The translations under genes and the position numbers were made by a program. This document shows, piece after piece, positions 9,069 to 18,410 of a DNA stretch of 64,000 nucleotides. The stretch's first letter is position 1. Each line of letters opens with the position of its first letter. The notes below the pieces were generated by a model, which did no database searches, had not been told where the DNA came from, and saw nothing but the letters and a program-made list of their open reading frames with translations. Origin of the DNA: Sphingomonadales bacterium UBA2369 (lineage in GTDB: Bacteria > Pseudomonadota > Alphaproteobacteria > Sphingomonadales > Sphingomonadaceae); NCBI GenBank assembly GCA_002344055.1, contig DDTH01000014.1:1-64000 (forward strand), given 5' to 3'.

Positions 9069-10458
9069 GGAGCACGCTGACCGGTTCGCTTTGCTCGGCC
9101 CAGATGCGGCGGAGGAGATTGGCGGCGACCTTGCCGCGGTAGTCGGCGGAACCGCGCAGATCGTCGAGCGGGGTGTAGTCGTCGGCAAGCGCCTGTGCCG
9201 CAGCCTCGACCGTATCCGCGTTCCACGGCTGGCCAATGAGCGCGGCTTCACAAGCCTTGGCGCGGGCGGGGATGCCGGCCATGCCGCCGAAGGCGATCCG
9301 CGCCTGCGTGACGGTGCCGCCTTCGATGCGGAGGGCGAGCGCACCGCAGACGCCGGTGATGTCGCTGTCGAAGCGTTTGGAGAGCTTCACGATACGGATC
9401 AGCATGTCCGGCGCCGGACGGGGAATGCGGACGCTTTCGACGAACTCGCCAGCCGCGCGATCCTGCTTGCCGTAGGCGAGGAAGAAATCCTCGAGCGTGA
9501 TCGTGCGGCGCTCGCTGCCCCGGCGGAGCGTCAGTTCGGCGCCGAGCGCGATCAACGCGGGCGGCATGTCGCCGATCGGGGAGCCGTTGGCGATGTTGCC
9601 GCCGATCGTACCGGCATTGCGCACCTGCACGCCGCCGATCCGCCGGACCAGTTCGCCGAGATCGGGGTGAAGCCGGGTCAGGGCTTCGCGCGCCTCGGAA
9701 TAGCGGACAGCCGCGCCAAGGATCAGCGCATCGGGCGCTTCCTCGATCTGCTGCAGGTCGGGAATGTCGCCGATGAAGACGGTCGGGCCGAGGTCGCGAA
9801 GCTGTTTGGTGACCCACAGGCCGACATCGGTGGCCCCGGCGACGATCCGCGTTTCGGGATTGGTCAGCAGCAAGGCGGCCAGTTCATCCGTGGTCCTCGG
9901 ATGGCCGTAACCGGGCTGAAGCGACCTGAGCGCCTCGGCGGCGGAGGTGTCATTCTCGGCGGACACCGGCACCGCCTCGCCCGCCGCGAGGATCGGGCCG
10001 TAGCCGGTACAGCGGCACAGATTGCCCGCGATCACGTCGCCGACCGGCATGCCTTCCGTCCCTGCCGCGCCGATGGTCCGGCCGTAGAGCGACATGACGA
10101 AGCCCGGTGTGCAGAAGCCGCATTGCGAGCCGTGCCGGGCGACCATCTCGCGCTGGACCGGATGATCGCCGCCGAGGCTTTCGACCGTCTTCAGCGCCTT
10201 GCCGTCGAGCATCGGCAGGAAGAGGATGCAGGCATTGACCGCGCGCCACTTCACCCGGTCGCCGGCCAATTCGCCGAGCAGGACGGTGCACGCCCCGCAA
10301 TCCCCCTCCGCGCATCCTTCCTTGGTGCCGGTGCGCCGCAGATCGTAGCGCAGGTAATCGAGCACGCTGCCGGTCGGCTCGACGTCCGCGGCTTCAATCA
10401 CTTCGCCGTCGAGGAGGAAGCGGACTCGCCCGCCGGAGCCTTGGCGCAGGAGAGTCAT
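9061..10458 (-). CDS. xdhA: Xanthine dehydrogenase FeS/FAD (small) subunit
   Basis: A 465-residue fusion of two [2Fe-2S] domains and an FAD domain. The first cluster uses GCAEGDCGACTVL (about residues 48-60) with a further Cys in NACILF. The second uses SQCGFCTPG and GNLCRCTGYGP. The FAD domain shows GATDVGLWVTK and GGNIANGSPIGD. It passes electrons from the molybdenum centre of XdhB. The start overlaps the puuD stop by 4 nt. Confidence 0.94.
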   Translation of the reverse strand: MTLLRQGSGGRVRFLLDGEVIEAADVEPTGSVLDYLRYDLRRTGTKEGCAEGDCGACTVLLGELAGDRVKWRAVNACILFLPMLDGKALKTVESLGGDHPVQREMVARHGSQCGFCTPGFVMSLYGRTIGAAGTEGMPVGDVIAGNLCRCTGYGPILAAGEAVPVSAENDTSAAEALRSLQPGYGHPRTTDELAALLLTNPETRIVAGATDVGLWVTKQLRDLGPTVFIGDIPDLQQIEEAPDALILGAAVRYSEAREALTRLHPDLGELVRRIGGVQVRNAGTIGGNIANGSPIGDMPPALIALGAELTLRRGSERRTITLEDFFLAYGKQDRAAGEFVESVRIPRPAPDMLIRIVKLSKRFDSDITGVCGALALRIEGGTVTQARIAFGGMAGIPARAKACEAALIGQPWNADTVEAAAQALADDYTPLDDLRGSADYRGKVAANLLRRIWAEQSEPVSVLHA

Positions 10459-11618
10459 TGCGGCGCTCCCGCCGCGATCCAGGCGCCGAGCCGCTGCCGT
10501 TCTTCCGGCGTCATGCGGGTGGGATTGCCCATCGGCATCACCTGCGTGTCCACCGACACCGCCTTGATCTGCGGGGCCGCAGCCTTGACCTGCTCATAGC
10601 TGCTCAGCGCCACGCCCTTCGGCGGCGGATTGATATTGTGGCAGCTCGCGCAATGCGTGGCGATGATTGGCTGCACACTCGCATAGGTCAGGCCCTCGGC
10701 GGAAGCGGGGGCTGCGTTGCCGCGTTTCTCCAGCGTCACGTAGGTCACGGTCGCCAGCATCAGCGCGATCGCCAGCAGGGCCGTCGCGCCCCAGCTCTTG
10801 CCGCGTCCGCGCAGGTTGAAGACGTGGCGGACCGCGACGCCGGTCAGGCCGAGCAAGGCCAGCACCAGCCAGGGCCGATCCGCCCCATAGGTCATCGGGT
10901 AATGCGGGCTGATCATGATGAAGAGCACCGGCAGGGTCATGTAATTGTTGTGCAGCGAGCGCTGCTTGGCCGCCGCGCCGAGCGAGGGATCGGGGGTGCG
11001 GCCCGCTATCAGGTCCGCGACCACCTTCCGCTGGTTCGGGATGATGATGAAGAAGACGTTGGCGACCATCGCCGTGCCGACGATCGCGCCGATATGCATG
11101 TAGGCGGCGCGGGCGCTCAAGAGGCTGTCGAGCAGCATCGCGGCGTAGAGCAGGATGGCGAACCAGAAGATGCCTAGTGCGATGTTGGAGCGGCCTACGG
11201 GCGAGCGGCAAAGGCCATCATAGATCAGCCAGCCCAGCGCCAGCGAGCCGAGGCCGACGGCGATGCCCCAGCCCGCGCCGAGATCGGCCTTGGCGGGATC
11301 GAGCAGGAAGCTGTCCGCGCCGACATAATAGACCAGCACCAGCAGCGAGAAGCCGCTGATCCAGGTGAAATAGGCCTCCCATTTGAACCAGTGCAGATCG
11401 TCCGGCATCTTGGCGGGCGCGACCTGATATTTCTGATTGTGATAAAAGCCGCCGCCGTGGACGGACCAGAGCTCACCCGAGGCATCGCCCTCGCGCGGCT
11501 TCTTCAGATGGTTGTCGAGCCAGACGAAATAGAATGATGAGCCGATCCAGGCGATGCCCGCGGTGATGTGCAGCCAGCGGATCGCGAGATTCAGCCATTC
11601 GGTGAGATCGACGCCCAC
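10455..11618 (-). CDS. puuD: Membrane urate hydroxylase PuuD with C-terminal cytochrome c
   Basis: A 387-residue integral membrane urate oxidase. Residues about 1-300 contain roughly eight hydrophobic segments, including WLHITAGIAWIGSSFYFVW and FFIIIPNQRKVV. The C-terminal 85 residues form a cytochrome c domain with the haem-binding CASCH and a distal methionine in QVMPMGNP. PuuD oxidises urate to 5-hydroxyisourate and passes electrons to cytochrome c in place of making hydrogen peroxide. The next gene, uraH, handles its product; only 3 bp separate them. Confidence 0.93.
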   Translation of the reverse strand: MGVDLTEWLNLAIRWLHITAGIAWIGSSFYFVWLDNHLKKPREGDASGELWSVHGGGFYHNQKYQVAPAKMPDDLHWFKWEAYFTWISGFSLLVLVYYVGADSFLLDPAKADLGAGWGIAVGLGSLALGWLIYDGLCRSPVGRSNIALGIFWFAILLYAAMLLDSLLSARAAYMHIGAIVGTAMVANVFFIIIPNQRKVVADLIAGRTPDPSLGAAAKQRSLHNNYMTLPVLFIMISPHYPMTYGADRPWLVLALLGLTGVAVRHVFNLRGRGKSWGATALLAIALMLATVTYVTLEKRGNAAPASAEGLTYASVQPIIATHCASCHNINPPPKGVALSSYEQVKAAAPQIKAVSVDTQVMPMGNPTRMTPEERQRLGAWIAAGAPQ

Positions 11619-11621
11619 GTC

Positions 11622-11957
11622 TCAGCTGCCCCGGTAGGTGGAATAGCCGTAGGGGGAAACGAGCAGAGGCACGTGATAATGGCCACCGTCGGCATTGATG
11701 CCGAAGTCGATGCTGACCTCATCGAGGAAGGGCGGATCGGGAAGGTCCACGCCCGCCGCGCGGAAATAAGCGGCCACGGAGAAGGTCAGCGCATAGCGGC
11801 CGGGCGCGAGGTCGTCCGGCGCGAGGCCGGGGCAGCGGCCATCCTCGTTGGTCGTGCCGCGTGCGATTTCTCCGTCGGGGCCGCTCAACGCGACGGCCAT
11901 TCCGGCGGCGGGCCGGCCGTGCATCGTGTCGAGGACGTGGGTGGAGAGTGTGCTCAT
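11622..11957 (-). CDS. uraH: 5-Hydroxyisourate hydrolase
   Basis: A 111-residue transthyretin-like protein. The signature features are the N-terminal HVLDTMHGRPA, a central GRCPG region and the invariant C-terminal YRGS. It opens 5-hydroxyisourate to OHCU. It lacks a signal peptide, so it acts in the cytoplasm. Its start overlaps the uraD stop (11954-11957). Confidence 0.95.
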   Translation of the reverse strand: MSTLSTHVLDTMHGRPAAGMAVALSGPDGEIARGTTNEDGRCPGLAPDDLAPGRYALTFSVAAYFRAAGVDLPDPPFLDEVSIDFGINADGGHYHVPLLVSPYGYSTYRGS

Positions 11958-12394
11958 GCCATCGCCTCCAGCCGCAGGCGGACGATCTTGCCGATCTCGT
12001 CCAGCGCCGTCGCGATCTCGGTGTTGCGATCATTGCCGAGACGGCGCTCCATCGCGGCGAGGATGCCGGCCTTGTCGGTCAGGCGGACGCAGATGATGAA
12101 GGGGAAGTCGAAGCGGTCACGATAGGCGGCGTTGAGTGTGTGGAAGCGCTCGAACTCCGTGGGCGTGAGGCGGTCGAGGCCGGCGCTGGCCTGCTCGGCG
12201 GCGCTGGCTTCGGTAAGGCTGCCATCGATCGCGGCCTTGCCCGCCAGTTCGGGATGCGCGCGGATCAGGGCGAGTTGCTCGTCCGGCGTGGCGTCGTAGA
12301 GAACAGCCATCAAATCCGCATGACGGTCGCCGGAAGAGGGGCGGGCGTCGGCGCGTTCCTCCACCCAGGGGGAATGTTCGAACAAGGCGGTCAT
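11954..12394 (-). CDS. uraD: OHCU decarboxylase
   Basis: A 146-residue all-helical protein. The conserved AHPELAG motif and the NAAYRDRFDFPFIICVR stretch, including an essential family histidine and arginine, are visible. It decarboxylates OHCU to S-allantoin. Start and stop overlap the neighbouring alc and uraH genes by 4 nt each. Confidence 0.94.
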   Translation of the reverse strand: MTALFEHSPWVEERADARPSSGDRHADLMAVLYDATPDEQLALIRAHPELAGKAAIDGSLTEASAAEQASAGLDRLTPTEFERFHTLNAAYRDRFDFPFIICVRLTDKAGILAAMERRLGNDRNTEIATALDEIGKIVRLRLEAMA

Positions 12395-13380
12395 CGCGCG
12401 ACACGTCCGATCAGCCTCAGCCGGCTGACGCCGCCGTCGGGAATGATGTTCAGCCGCACGAAGCGGATCGGGCCGATGTTGGCGAGGCCTTCGGTGAAGG
12501 TGTGGACATTGTCCGCCGAGAGCTTCGTCTCCGGCAGCAGGATTGGCCAGCTTTCCGAGGCTGCCGCGATCTCGTCGGCCGACCCGTTCGCCTCCGCCGC
12601 GCCCTGCAGGAAGCAGCGGTCAGGGTAATTGCCCTTGAAGTGGGCGGTATCGACGATGATCTCGTCGATCAGGCCCGGAGCGCCAAGTTCGAGGATCGCC
12701 CAGTCGTGGCCGGCCTCGCGCCGGCGGCGGGTTTCCCAACCATCCCCCATATTCACGCCGCGGCCGGGCGCGGTGAGATTTTCGATGCGGCCATAGTGTT
12801 CGTCATTGGCGATGATGCCGCGGCCGCCATGCTCCATCGCCAGCAGATCGAGCCGCTCGTCCGCGCCGACCCGGGACCAATCCTTCACGATCCGGCCCCA
12901 GACCCGCAGCCGCGCCACGCCGCCGTCCGGGAAGATGTGGAGGCGGACGTGAGTGACGGGGTCTTCATGCTCGATCGGCACGTAGATGCGGTCATTGCCG
13001 TTCAGCGCGAGGCGCGGCGTGACTTTCGTCCAGCCCGCATCCTCGCCGGGGACCGCATCGTCGCTGCGGCAGACCTCGACCTCCGCGCCGGGCGGGTAAT
13101 TGCCGGTGAAATGGCTGGTGTCGATCTCGAAGCCCGCGACGAGACCCGGCGCGCCGAGGCGGACGATGCACCAATCGTGGCCGGGGATGCGCTTGCGGCG
13201 GCTTTCCCAGCCGTCCATCCACTTGCCATTGTCGTCATATTTGTCGGGGATGAAGACCGCTGGCGCCGGGTCGATCAGCCGCGCCTTGTCGGCGAAGAAA
13301 TCGTCGGTGGCATAGACCACCTCCGCACCGAGCCGGGGCTGGGCGAGATTGACGTAAAGCTGGCGCAGTTGCCCGAACAT
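12391..13380 (-). CDS. alc: Allantoicase
   Basis: A 329-residue protein of two internal repeats, the standard allantoicase layout. Repeat one contains DGWESRRKR, GHDWCIVRLGAPG and TSHFTGNYP; repeat two contains DGWETRRRR, GHDWAILELGAPG and TAHFKGNYP. It hydrolyses allantoate to ureidoglycolate and urea. The ATG at 13380 overlaps the last base of puuE; a longer open frame starts 33 nt upstream but has no family support. Confidence 0.94.
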   Translation of the reverse strand: MFGQLRQLYVNLAQPRLGAEVVYATDDFFADKARLIDPAPAVFIPDKYDDNGKWMDGWESRRKRIPGHDWCIVRLGAPGLVAGFEIDTSHFTGNYPPGAEVEVCRSDDAVPGEDAGWTKVTPRLALNGNDRIYVPIEHEDPVTHVRLHIFPDGGVARLRVWGRIVKDWSRVGADERLDLLAMEHGGRGIIANDEHYGRIENLTAPGRGVNMGDGWETRRRREAGHDWAILELGAPGLIDEIIVDTAHFKGNYPDRCFLQGAAEANGSADEIAAASESWPILLPETKLSADNVHTFTEGLANIGPIRFVRLNIIPDGGVSRLRLIGRVAR

Positions 13381-14306
13381 CAGGCGGTCACCGCCGGATG
13401 GGTGGCGCGCCAATGGCGGGCAATGTCGATGCGGCGGCAGAACCAGACGTCCTGGTGACCGAGCGCGTATTTGATGAAGCGCTCAAGCCCCGCCATCTTC
13501 CCTGGCCGCCCCACGAGGCGGCAATGCAGGCCCACCGACATCATCTTCGGGCTATCCGCGCCCTCCTCATACAGCACGTCGAACGCATCCTTCAGATATT
13601 CGGAGAATTGTTCCCCGGTGTGCATGTTGGCGCTGGCGAAGCGCATGTCGTTGGTCTCCAGCGAATAAGGGACGATCAGATGGTCCTTCCCGGCGGCCTT
13701 CGTCCAGAAGGGCAGGTCGTCCGAATAATCGTCCGCATCATAGAGGAAGCCGCCTTCCTCCGCCACGAGCCGCCGGGTGTTGGGGCTGGTGCGGCCGGTA
13801 TACCAGCCGAGCGGGCGCTCGCCGGTCAGGGCGCGGTGCACCTCGATCGCGCGGGCCATGTCGGCGCGCTCCTGTTCTTCCGGCACATGCTGGTAATTGA
13901 GCCAGCGCCAGCCATGCGAGGCGATTTCATGCCCGGCCGCGAGCGTCGCGTCGACCACCGCCGGATTGCGCTGCATCGCCAGCGCGACCCCGAACATGGT
14001 CAGCGGCAGATCGTAGCGCGCGAACAGCCGCAGCAGCCGCCACACCCCGGCCCGCGAGCCATACTCGTACATCTGCTCCATGCTCATGTGCCGCGCGCCC
14101 TGCACCGGCTGGGCATTGGCGATATCGGACAGGAACACTTCGGAGGCCGGATCGCCATCCAGCGTGCAGGCCTCGGCGCCTTCCTCGTAATTCAGCACGC
14201 ATTGCACCGCGATCCGCGCCCCGCCCGGCCAGGCGGCATGCGGCGGCGTCGCGCCGTAGCCGATCAGATCGCGCGGATAATGTTGTTCGTCCAATCGCAC
14301 CCCCAA
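13380..14306 (-). CDS. puuE: Allantoinase PuuE (polysaccharide deacetylase-like)
   Basis: A 308-residue NodB-fold hydrolase. NYEEGAE near the N terminus, EIASHGWRW and the C-terminal LHCRLVGRPG fit the metal-dependent PuuE class, which is unrelated to amidohydrolase-type allantoinases. It opens allantoin to allantoate. It is the first gene of the nine-gene purine operon and is divergent from allA across 49 bp, where the promoters must lie. Confidence 0.93.
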   Translation of the reverse strand: MGVRLDEQHYPRDLIGYGATPPHAAWPGGARIAVQCVLNYEEGAEACTLDGDPASEVFLSDIANAQPVQGARHMSMEQMYEYGSRAGVWRLLRLFARYDLPLTMFGVALAMQRNPAVVDATLAAGHEIASHGWRWLNYQHVPEEQERADMARAIEVHRALTGERPLGWYTGRTSPNTRRLVAEEGGFLYDADDYSDDLPFWTKAAGKDHLIVPYSLETNDMRFASANMHTGEQFSEYLKDAFDVLYEEGADSPKMMSVGLHCRLVGRPGKMAGLERFIKYALGHQDVWFCRRIDIARHWRATHPAVTA

Positions 14307-14355
14307 TCAATCATGCTAGGATGTGCCGTGCCGCCGGGCAAGCGAAGGAGAGACG

Positions 14356-14850
14356 ATGCGCGAGATGGTGCCGGAACCGCTGACCGCCGAGGCGTTCGCG
14401 CCGTTCGGCCGCGTGATCGAGGCGAGCGACGCGGCGATGAAGATCGACATCAACCAGGGCCACGCCGTCCGCTACGACGCGCTGGCGGAGGTCGATGTGG
14501 CGGACGAAGGCGGCGTCCCGGTGATCAGCATCTTCCGCGCCCAGCCGCTGGCCGAACTGGTGCTGAAGACCTTCGAGCGCCACCCGCTGGGGAGCCAGAG
14601 CTTCGTGCCCCTGAGCGGCCGGCCATACCTGGTCGCGGTCGCGCCGCCGGGGGAGTTCGATGCGAGCGCGGTGCGGGTGTTCCGCGCTGAAGGCGGGCAG
14701 GGGGTCCATTACGGCAAGGGGACGTGGCACCATTTCCTGCTGGTGCTGGAGGCGGATACGGACTTTCTCGTCGTGGACAGGGCTGGGTCAGGAGAGAATT
14801 GTGAGGAGGTAAGCATGCCCGCTATCGAGTACATTCGGGCGGTACGCTGA
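14356..14850 (+). CDS. allA: Ureidoglycolate lyase
   Basis: A 164-residue cupin-like enzyme. Family landmarks are AEAFAPFGRVIE, SIFRAQP, FERHPLGSQSFVPL and GVHYGKGTWHHFLL. It splits ureidoglycolate into glyoxylate and urea, completing purine ring breakdown. GAAGGAGA upstream supports the ATG at 14356. The next gene starts directly at the following base. Confidence 0.94.
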   Translation: MREMVPEPLTAEAFAPFGRVIEASDAAMKIDINQGHAVRYDALAEVDVADEGGVPVISIFRAQPLAELVLKTFERHPLGSQSFVPLSGRPYLVAVAPPGEFDASAVRVFRAEGGQGVHYGKGTWHHFLLVLEADTDFLVVDRAGSGENCEEVSMPAIEYIRAVR

Positions 14851-15891
14851 GTGGGCAATCCAGCGCAGCCGAAAAACCCTGACGGCGACAAGGTGGATCG
14901 AGAGCGATTTGATCGTTGCGCGCGGGTATATGTTGAAACCTCCGCCTTTAATTTCCTCGTGGAGAACGTCGGTCTATCGAACCTTGAGCTGACTCGAGCC
15001 TATCAGCGACGAAAAGGCGTCATATTTGTCACCTCGCCGACGATGTTGTGGGAGATCATGCTCAACTCGGATCGCCAGCGCGCAGACATGCTGCTTATGG
15101 CAGCGCAGGCCCTTTTCGATCCGGTTCTGCTTGGCACACCTACCGAGCTGGCCATCCGCTATCTTCGGTCCGCGTACCCGAACAATGTAGTGAACTACGA
15201 CGTCACCTCGGACCTCAGCATGTCCGGGCTATGGTCGCGAATGACGCGCGATTTCGGATGCACCATGAACTACGACTTTGACCAGTTGGTTCGGCAAAGC
15301 GCGCCCATCCGCGCGATCTCAAGAAACCTTAGAAGCGTCCTCGAAGATGCACCTCACGATACCGAGATCGTCGATCTTGCGCGTGTTTTCGTAGTCACGG
15401 TTTTCGACGCAGCTCGTGAGGATATTGAAGGCTTTGGCTTAGATGCGACGACGGCCAAGCTAGTTATACTCTACACGTTTCTGTTCTTGCTCGCTCACGC
15501 CGATTTGGATGGGTCGGCGGCTCGAAAATTCTGGCTCGAAAAAGGCTATGTCGGCCCGTTAGAGCGCGCCGAGGTGACAAAGGTATTTTTGGACTATCCT
15601 GAGATTTTTGTTCGAGGGCCGATTCTCGAAATGGCCGTTATGGCCGCGCACCAATACCGAACAGGGAAGACAAATCGAGGCGCGATCCACGACGGAATGC
15701 ATATGGTCTATGCGCCTTACGTCTCAGCTATCCTGTCCAATGATCGAGCGTTTCTTACACACGCTGCGGAGCATCAGCGCTACCATACGCGGCTCCTGCA
15801 TATGTCTCAGGTCCAGATTTCAGGCGTGGAATTGGACCTCAATGACTATCCGGATGATCAGACCCTGCACCGACTCGATAAAGCGCGCTGA
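14851..15891 (+). CDS. PIN-like domain protein of unknown function
   Basis: A 346-residue protein starting with GTG immediately after the allA stop. The segment VYVETSAFNFLV near residue 26 resembles the first strand of PIN-type nucleases, and LSNDRAFLTHA near residue 290 resembles a late PIN acidic motif; the middle part is helical and unrecognised. A PIN-like RNase role is inference only. Codon use and base composition are visibly less GC-rich than the flanking genes, suggesting recent acquisition. No antitoxin-like partner is adjacent. Confidence 0.7.
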   Translation: MGNPAQPKNPDGDKVDRERFDRCARVYVETSAFNFLVENVGLSNLELTRAYQRRKGVIFVTSPTMLWEIMLNSDRQRADMLLMAAQALFDPVLLGTPTELAIRYLRSAYPNNVVNYDVTSDLSMSGLWSRMTRDFGCTMNYDFDQLVRQSAPIRAISRNLRSVLEDAPHDTEIVDLARVFVVTVFDAAREDIEGFGLDATTAKLVILYTFLFLLAHADLDGSAARKFWLEKGYVGPLERAEVTKVFLDYPEIFVRGPILEMAVMAAHQYRTGKTNRGAIHDGMHMVYAPYVSAILSNDRAFLTHAAEHQRYHTRLLHMSQVQISGVELDLNDYPDDQTLHRLDKAR

Positions 15892-15974
15892 TCGGATTTG
15901 CGAATGAGTTGATTGTCTGCCGACAGCCACGAGAACAGCGTGGCGAGGGCCGGTAAGATTTCCCCCTCGGCAGT

Positions 15975-18107
15975 TTAGTCCATCTCATCCTTCAACCGCC
16001 GCCGGAAAGCGTGCAGCAACGGCTCGGTATAGCCGTTCGGTTGTGCCGTACCCTCGAAGATTAAGGCCCGCGCGGCTTGGTAGGCGAGGCTGGTTTCCGC
16101 ATTGCCGCTCATCGGCCGGTAGAGCGGATCGCCCGCATTCTGGGCGTCGACCTTGGCGGCCATGCGGGTGAGGGCGGCGTCGACTTCCTCCGCCGTGCAG
16201 ACGCCGTGGAGCAGCCAGTTGGCGATGTGCTGGGAAGAGATGCGCAAGGTCGCGCGATCCTCCATCAGGCCGATGTCGTGAATGTCCGGCACCTTCGAGC
16301 AGCCGACGCCCTGGTCGATCCAGCGCACGACATAGCCGAGAATGCCCTGGGCATTGTTGTCCAGCTCCTCGCGGACCTCCTCCGGCGACCAGTTGCGGCC
16401 GCCGGCGAGCGGGACGGTGAGCAGGCGGTCGACGCCGGCCGTCGGCTGATCCGCCAACTCCCGCTGCCGCGCGGCGACATCGCATTGGTGATAATGGAGC
16501 GCGTGCAGCACCGCGGCGGTCGGGCTCGGCACCCAGGCGGTGCTGGCGCCGGCCTGCGGGTGGCCGATCTTCTGTGCGAGCATGTCGGCCATCCGGTCGG
16601 GCGCGGCCCACATCCCTTTGCCGATCTGCGCCCGGCCCGCAAAGCCGCTGGCCAGGCCGATCTGCACGTTGCGCGCCTCATAGGCCGCGATCCAGTCGCT
16701 GGCCTTCATCTCGCCTTTCCGGACCATGGCGCCGGCCCGCATCGAACTGTGCATCTCGTCGCCGGTGCGATCGAGGAAGCCGGTATTGATGAAGACGATG
16801 CGGTCCTTCACCGCATGGATGCAGGCGGCGAGATTGGCGGAGGTGCGGCGCTCCTCGTCCATCACGCCGACCTTGATCGTGTGGCGGGAGAGGCCGAGCA
16901 GATCCTCGACCGCGTCGAAGAGCCGGTTGGTGAAGGCTGCCTCGTCCGGCCCGTGCATCTTGGGCTTCACGATATAGACCGAGCCGGCGCGGCTGTTGCG
17001 GAAGCGGCCCCCGCCTTTCAGGTCGTGCAAGGCGATCAGGCTGGTGACGATGGCGTCGAGTATGCCTTCGGGCGCCTCTCCGCCGTCGGGCAGGATGATC
17101 GCCGGATTGGTCATCAAATGCCCGACATTGCGGACGAAGAGCAGACTGCGGCCCGGCAAGGTCAGGGTGGAGCCGTCCGGCGCGGTATAGGTACGGTCCT
17201 CCTCCAGTTCGCGGGTAAGGCTCCGGCCGCCCTTGTCGAAGCGGGCGGAAAGGTCGCCTTTCATCAGCCCGAGCCAGTTCCGATAGGCCGCAACCTTGTC
17301 GTAGGCATCGACCGCCGCGACCGAGTCTTCCAGATCGACGATCGTGGTCAGCGCGGCCTCAAGGATCACGTCGGCGATCCCAGCCGGATCGTCGCGGCCG
17401 ATCGGATGGTCGCGGTCGAATACGACCTCGATATGCAGGCCGTTGTGACACAATAGTAACGAGCGACTTGTCTTTCCGACGATGCACTCGCCGCCATCCT
17501 GCCCCAGAACGACGATCTGGTCTTCCAAGTCGTTGAGCGATGCCGCTGTGCAGTCTTTCCATGAGCCATCGATGAAGGGCAGCACTTCATCCAGGAAGCC
17601 CTTGGCCCGCGCGATCACTTTGGCGCCGCGTTCGGGATCATAGCCGCCGCCCTTCGGCAGATCGCCGAGCGCGTCAGTGCCGTAGAGCGCATCGTAGAGG
17701 CTGCCCCAGCGGGCATTGGCGGCGTTCAGCAGGAAGCGGGCGTTGAGCACCGGCACGACCAGCTGCGGCCCGGCGAGGCGCGCGACCTCTTCGTCCACAT
17801 TTTGGGGCGCGATGGTGAAGGGCGCGGGCTCGTCGACGAGGTAGCCGATCTCGCGGAGGAAGTTTTGATAGCCATCGCCGGACGGCGGCCCGGGATTCGC
17901 GACGTGCCAGGCGTCCAGCTTCGCCTGCAGATCGTCGCGGGTCGCCAGCAGCGCGCGATTCTCCGGCGTGAAGCGGGCATAGATATCCGCGACCCCGCGC
18001 CAGAAGACGTCAGGTGCGATGCCGGTGTCGGGCAGGGCCTCGTCCTCGAGGAACCGCACCAATGTGGTTGCGACCTTCAGTCCCGCTTTGTCGATCATCT
18101 CGGTCAT
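15975..18107 (-). CDS. glcB: Malate synthase G
   Basis: A 710-residue single-chain malate synthase G, which condenses glyoxylate with acetyl-CoA to malate. Recognisable regions include FLREIGYLV, VLNARFLLNAANARWGSLYDALYG, TTIVDLEDSVAAVDA, FVRNVGHLMTNPAI with the substrate arginine, and WVPSPTAAVLHALHYH. The ATG at 18107 matches the family N terminus. Beside the allantoin pathway, it offers a direct sink for glyoxylate released by AllA. Confidence 0.95.
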   Translation of the reverse strand: MTEMIDKAGLKVATTLVRFLEDEALPDTGIAPDVFWRGVADIYARFTPENRALLATRDDLQAKLDAWHVANPGPPSGDGYQNFLREIGYLVDEPAPFTIAPQNVDEEVARLAGPQLVVPVLNARFLLNAANARWGSLYDALYGTDALGDLPKGGGYDPERGAKVIARAKGFLDEVLPFIDGSWKDCTAASLNDLEDQIVVLGQDGGECIVGKTSRSLLLCHNGLHIEVVFDRDHPIGRDDPAGIADVILEAALTTIVDLEDSVAAVDAYDKVAAYRNWLGLMKGDLSARFDKGGRSLTRELEEDRTYTAPDGSTLTLPGRSLLFVRNVGHLMTNPAIILPDGGEAPEGILDAIVTSLIALHDLKGGGRFRNSRAGSVYIVKPKMHGPDEAAFTNRLFDAVEDLLGLSRHTIKVGVMDEERRTSANLAACIHAVKDRIVFINTGFLDRTGDEMHSSMRAGAMVRKGEMKASDWIAAYEARNVQIGLASGFAGRAQIGKGMWAAPDRMADMLAQKIGHPQAGASTAWVPSPTAAVLHALHYHQCDVAARQRELADQPTAGVDRLLTVPLAGGRNWSPEEVREELDNNAQGILGYVVRWIDQGVGCSKVPDIHDIGLMEDRATLRISSQHIANWLLHGVCTAEEVDAALTRMAAKVDAQNAGDPLYRPMSGNAETSLAYQAARALIFEGTAQPNGYTEPLLHAFRRRLKDEMD

Positions 18108-18146
18108 CGTCTCGCTTTTCCGCTTTGTGCCGCCTAGCTTGGCCCC

Positions 18147-18410
18147 ATGACCTTCGACGATCAACTGCTCCGCTATTTCGGCACGACCGATATTTCGACG
18201 ATCCCGCCGGCCGCGCTGGAAGCGGGGGCGGAGCGGATGCGCGTCGATCTGGGGCTGGAGACGGACCGGCCGCGCCGCTTCGTGCTCTGGGCCCTGCTCT
18301 ACACGCTGGGGCAGGCGCCGGACCTGGATGTGGCGTTCGAGAGCGAGGATGACCGCGATGCGGCGCGCAATCTGATGGCGCTGCTGGAGAGCGAAGCCCC
18401 GCCGGCATGA
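18147..18410 (+). CDS. Small conserved hypothetical protein
   Basis: An 87-residue acidic, helical protein with no recognised motif and no signal peptide. The 4-nt overlap with the following RNB ribonuclease gene (ATGA at 18407) and shared direction suggest translational coupling and a related role. It is divergent from glcB across 39 bp. Confidence 0.7.
   Translation: MTFDDQLLRYFGTTDISTIPPAALEAGAERMRVDLGLETDRPRRFVLWALLYTLGQAPDLDVAFESEDDRDAARNLMALLESEAPPA

Noticed and set aside
8250..10599. Long plus-strand open frames opposite xdhA and xdhB
   Set aside because: They are antisense shadows of GC-rich genes; their translations are Arg/Gly/Ala-rich with no family motifs, while the minus strand encodes clear enzymes.
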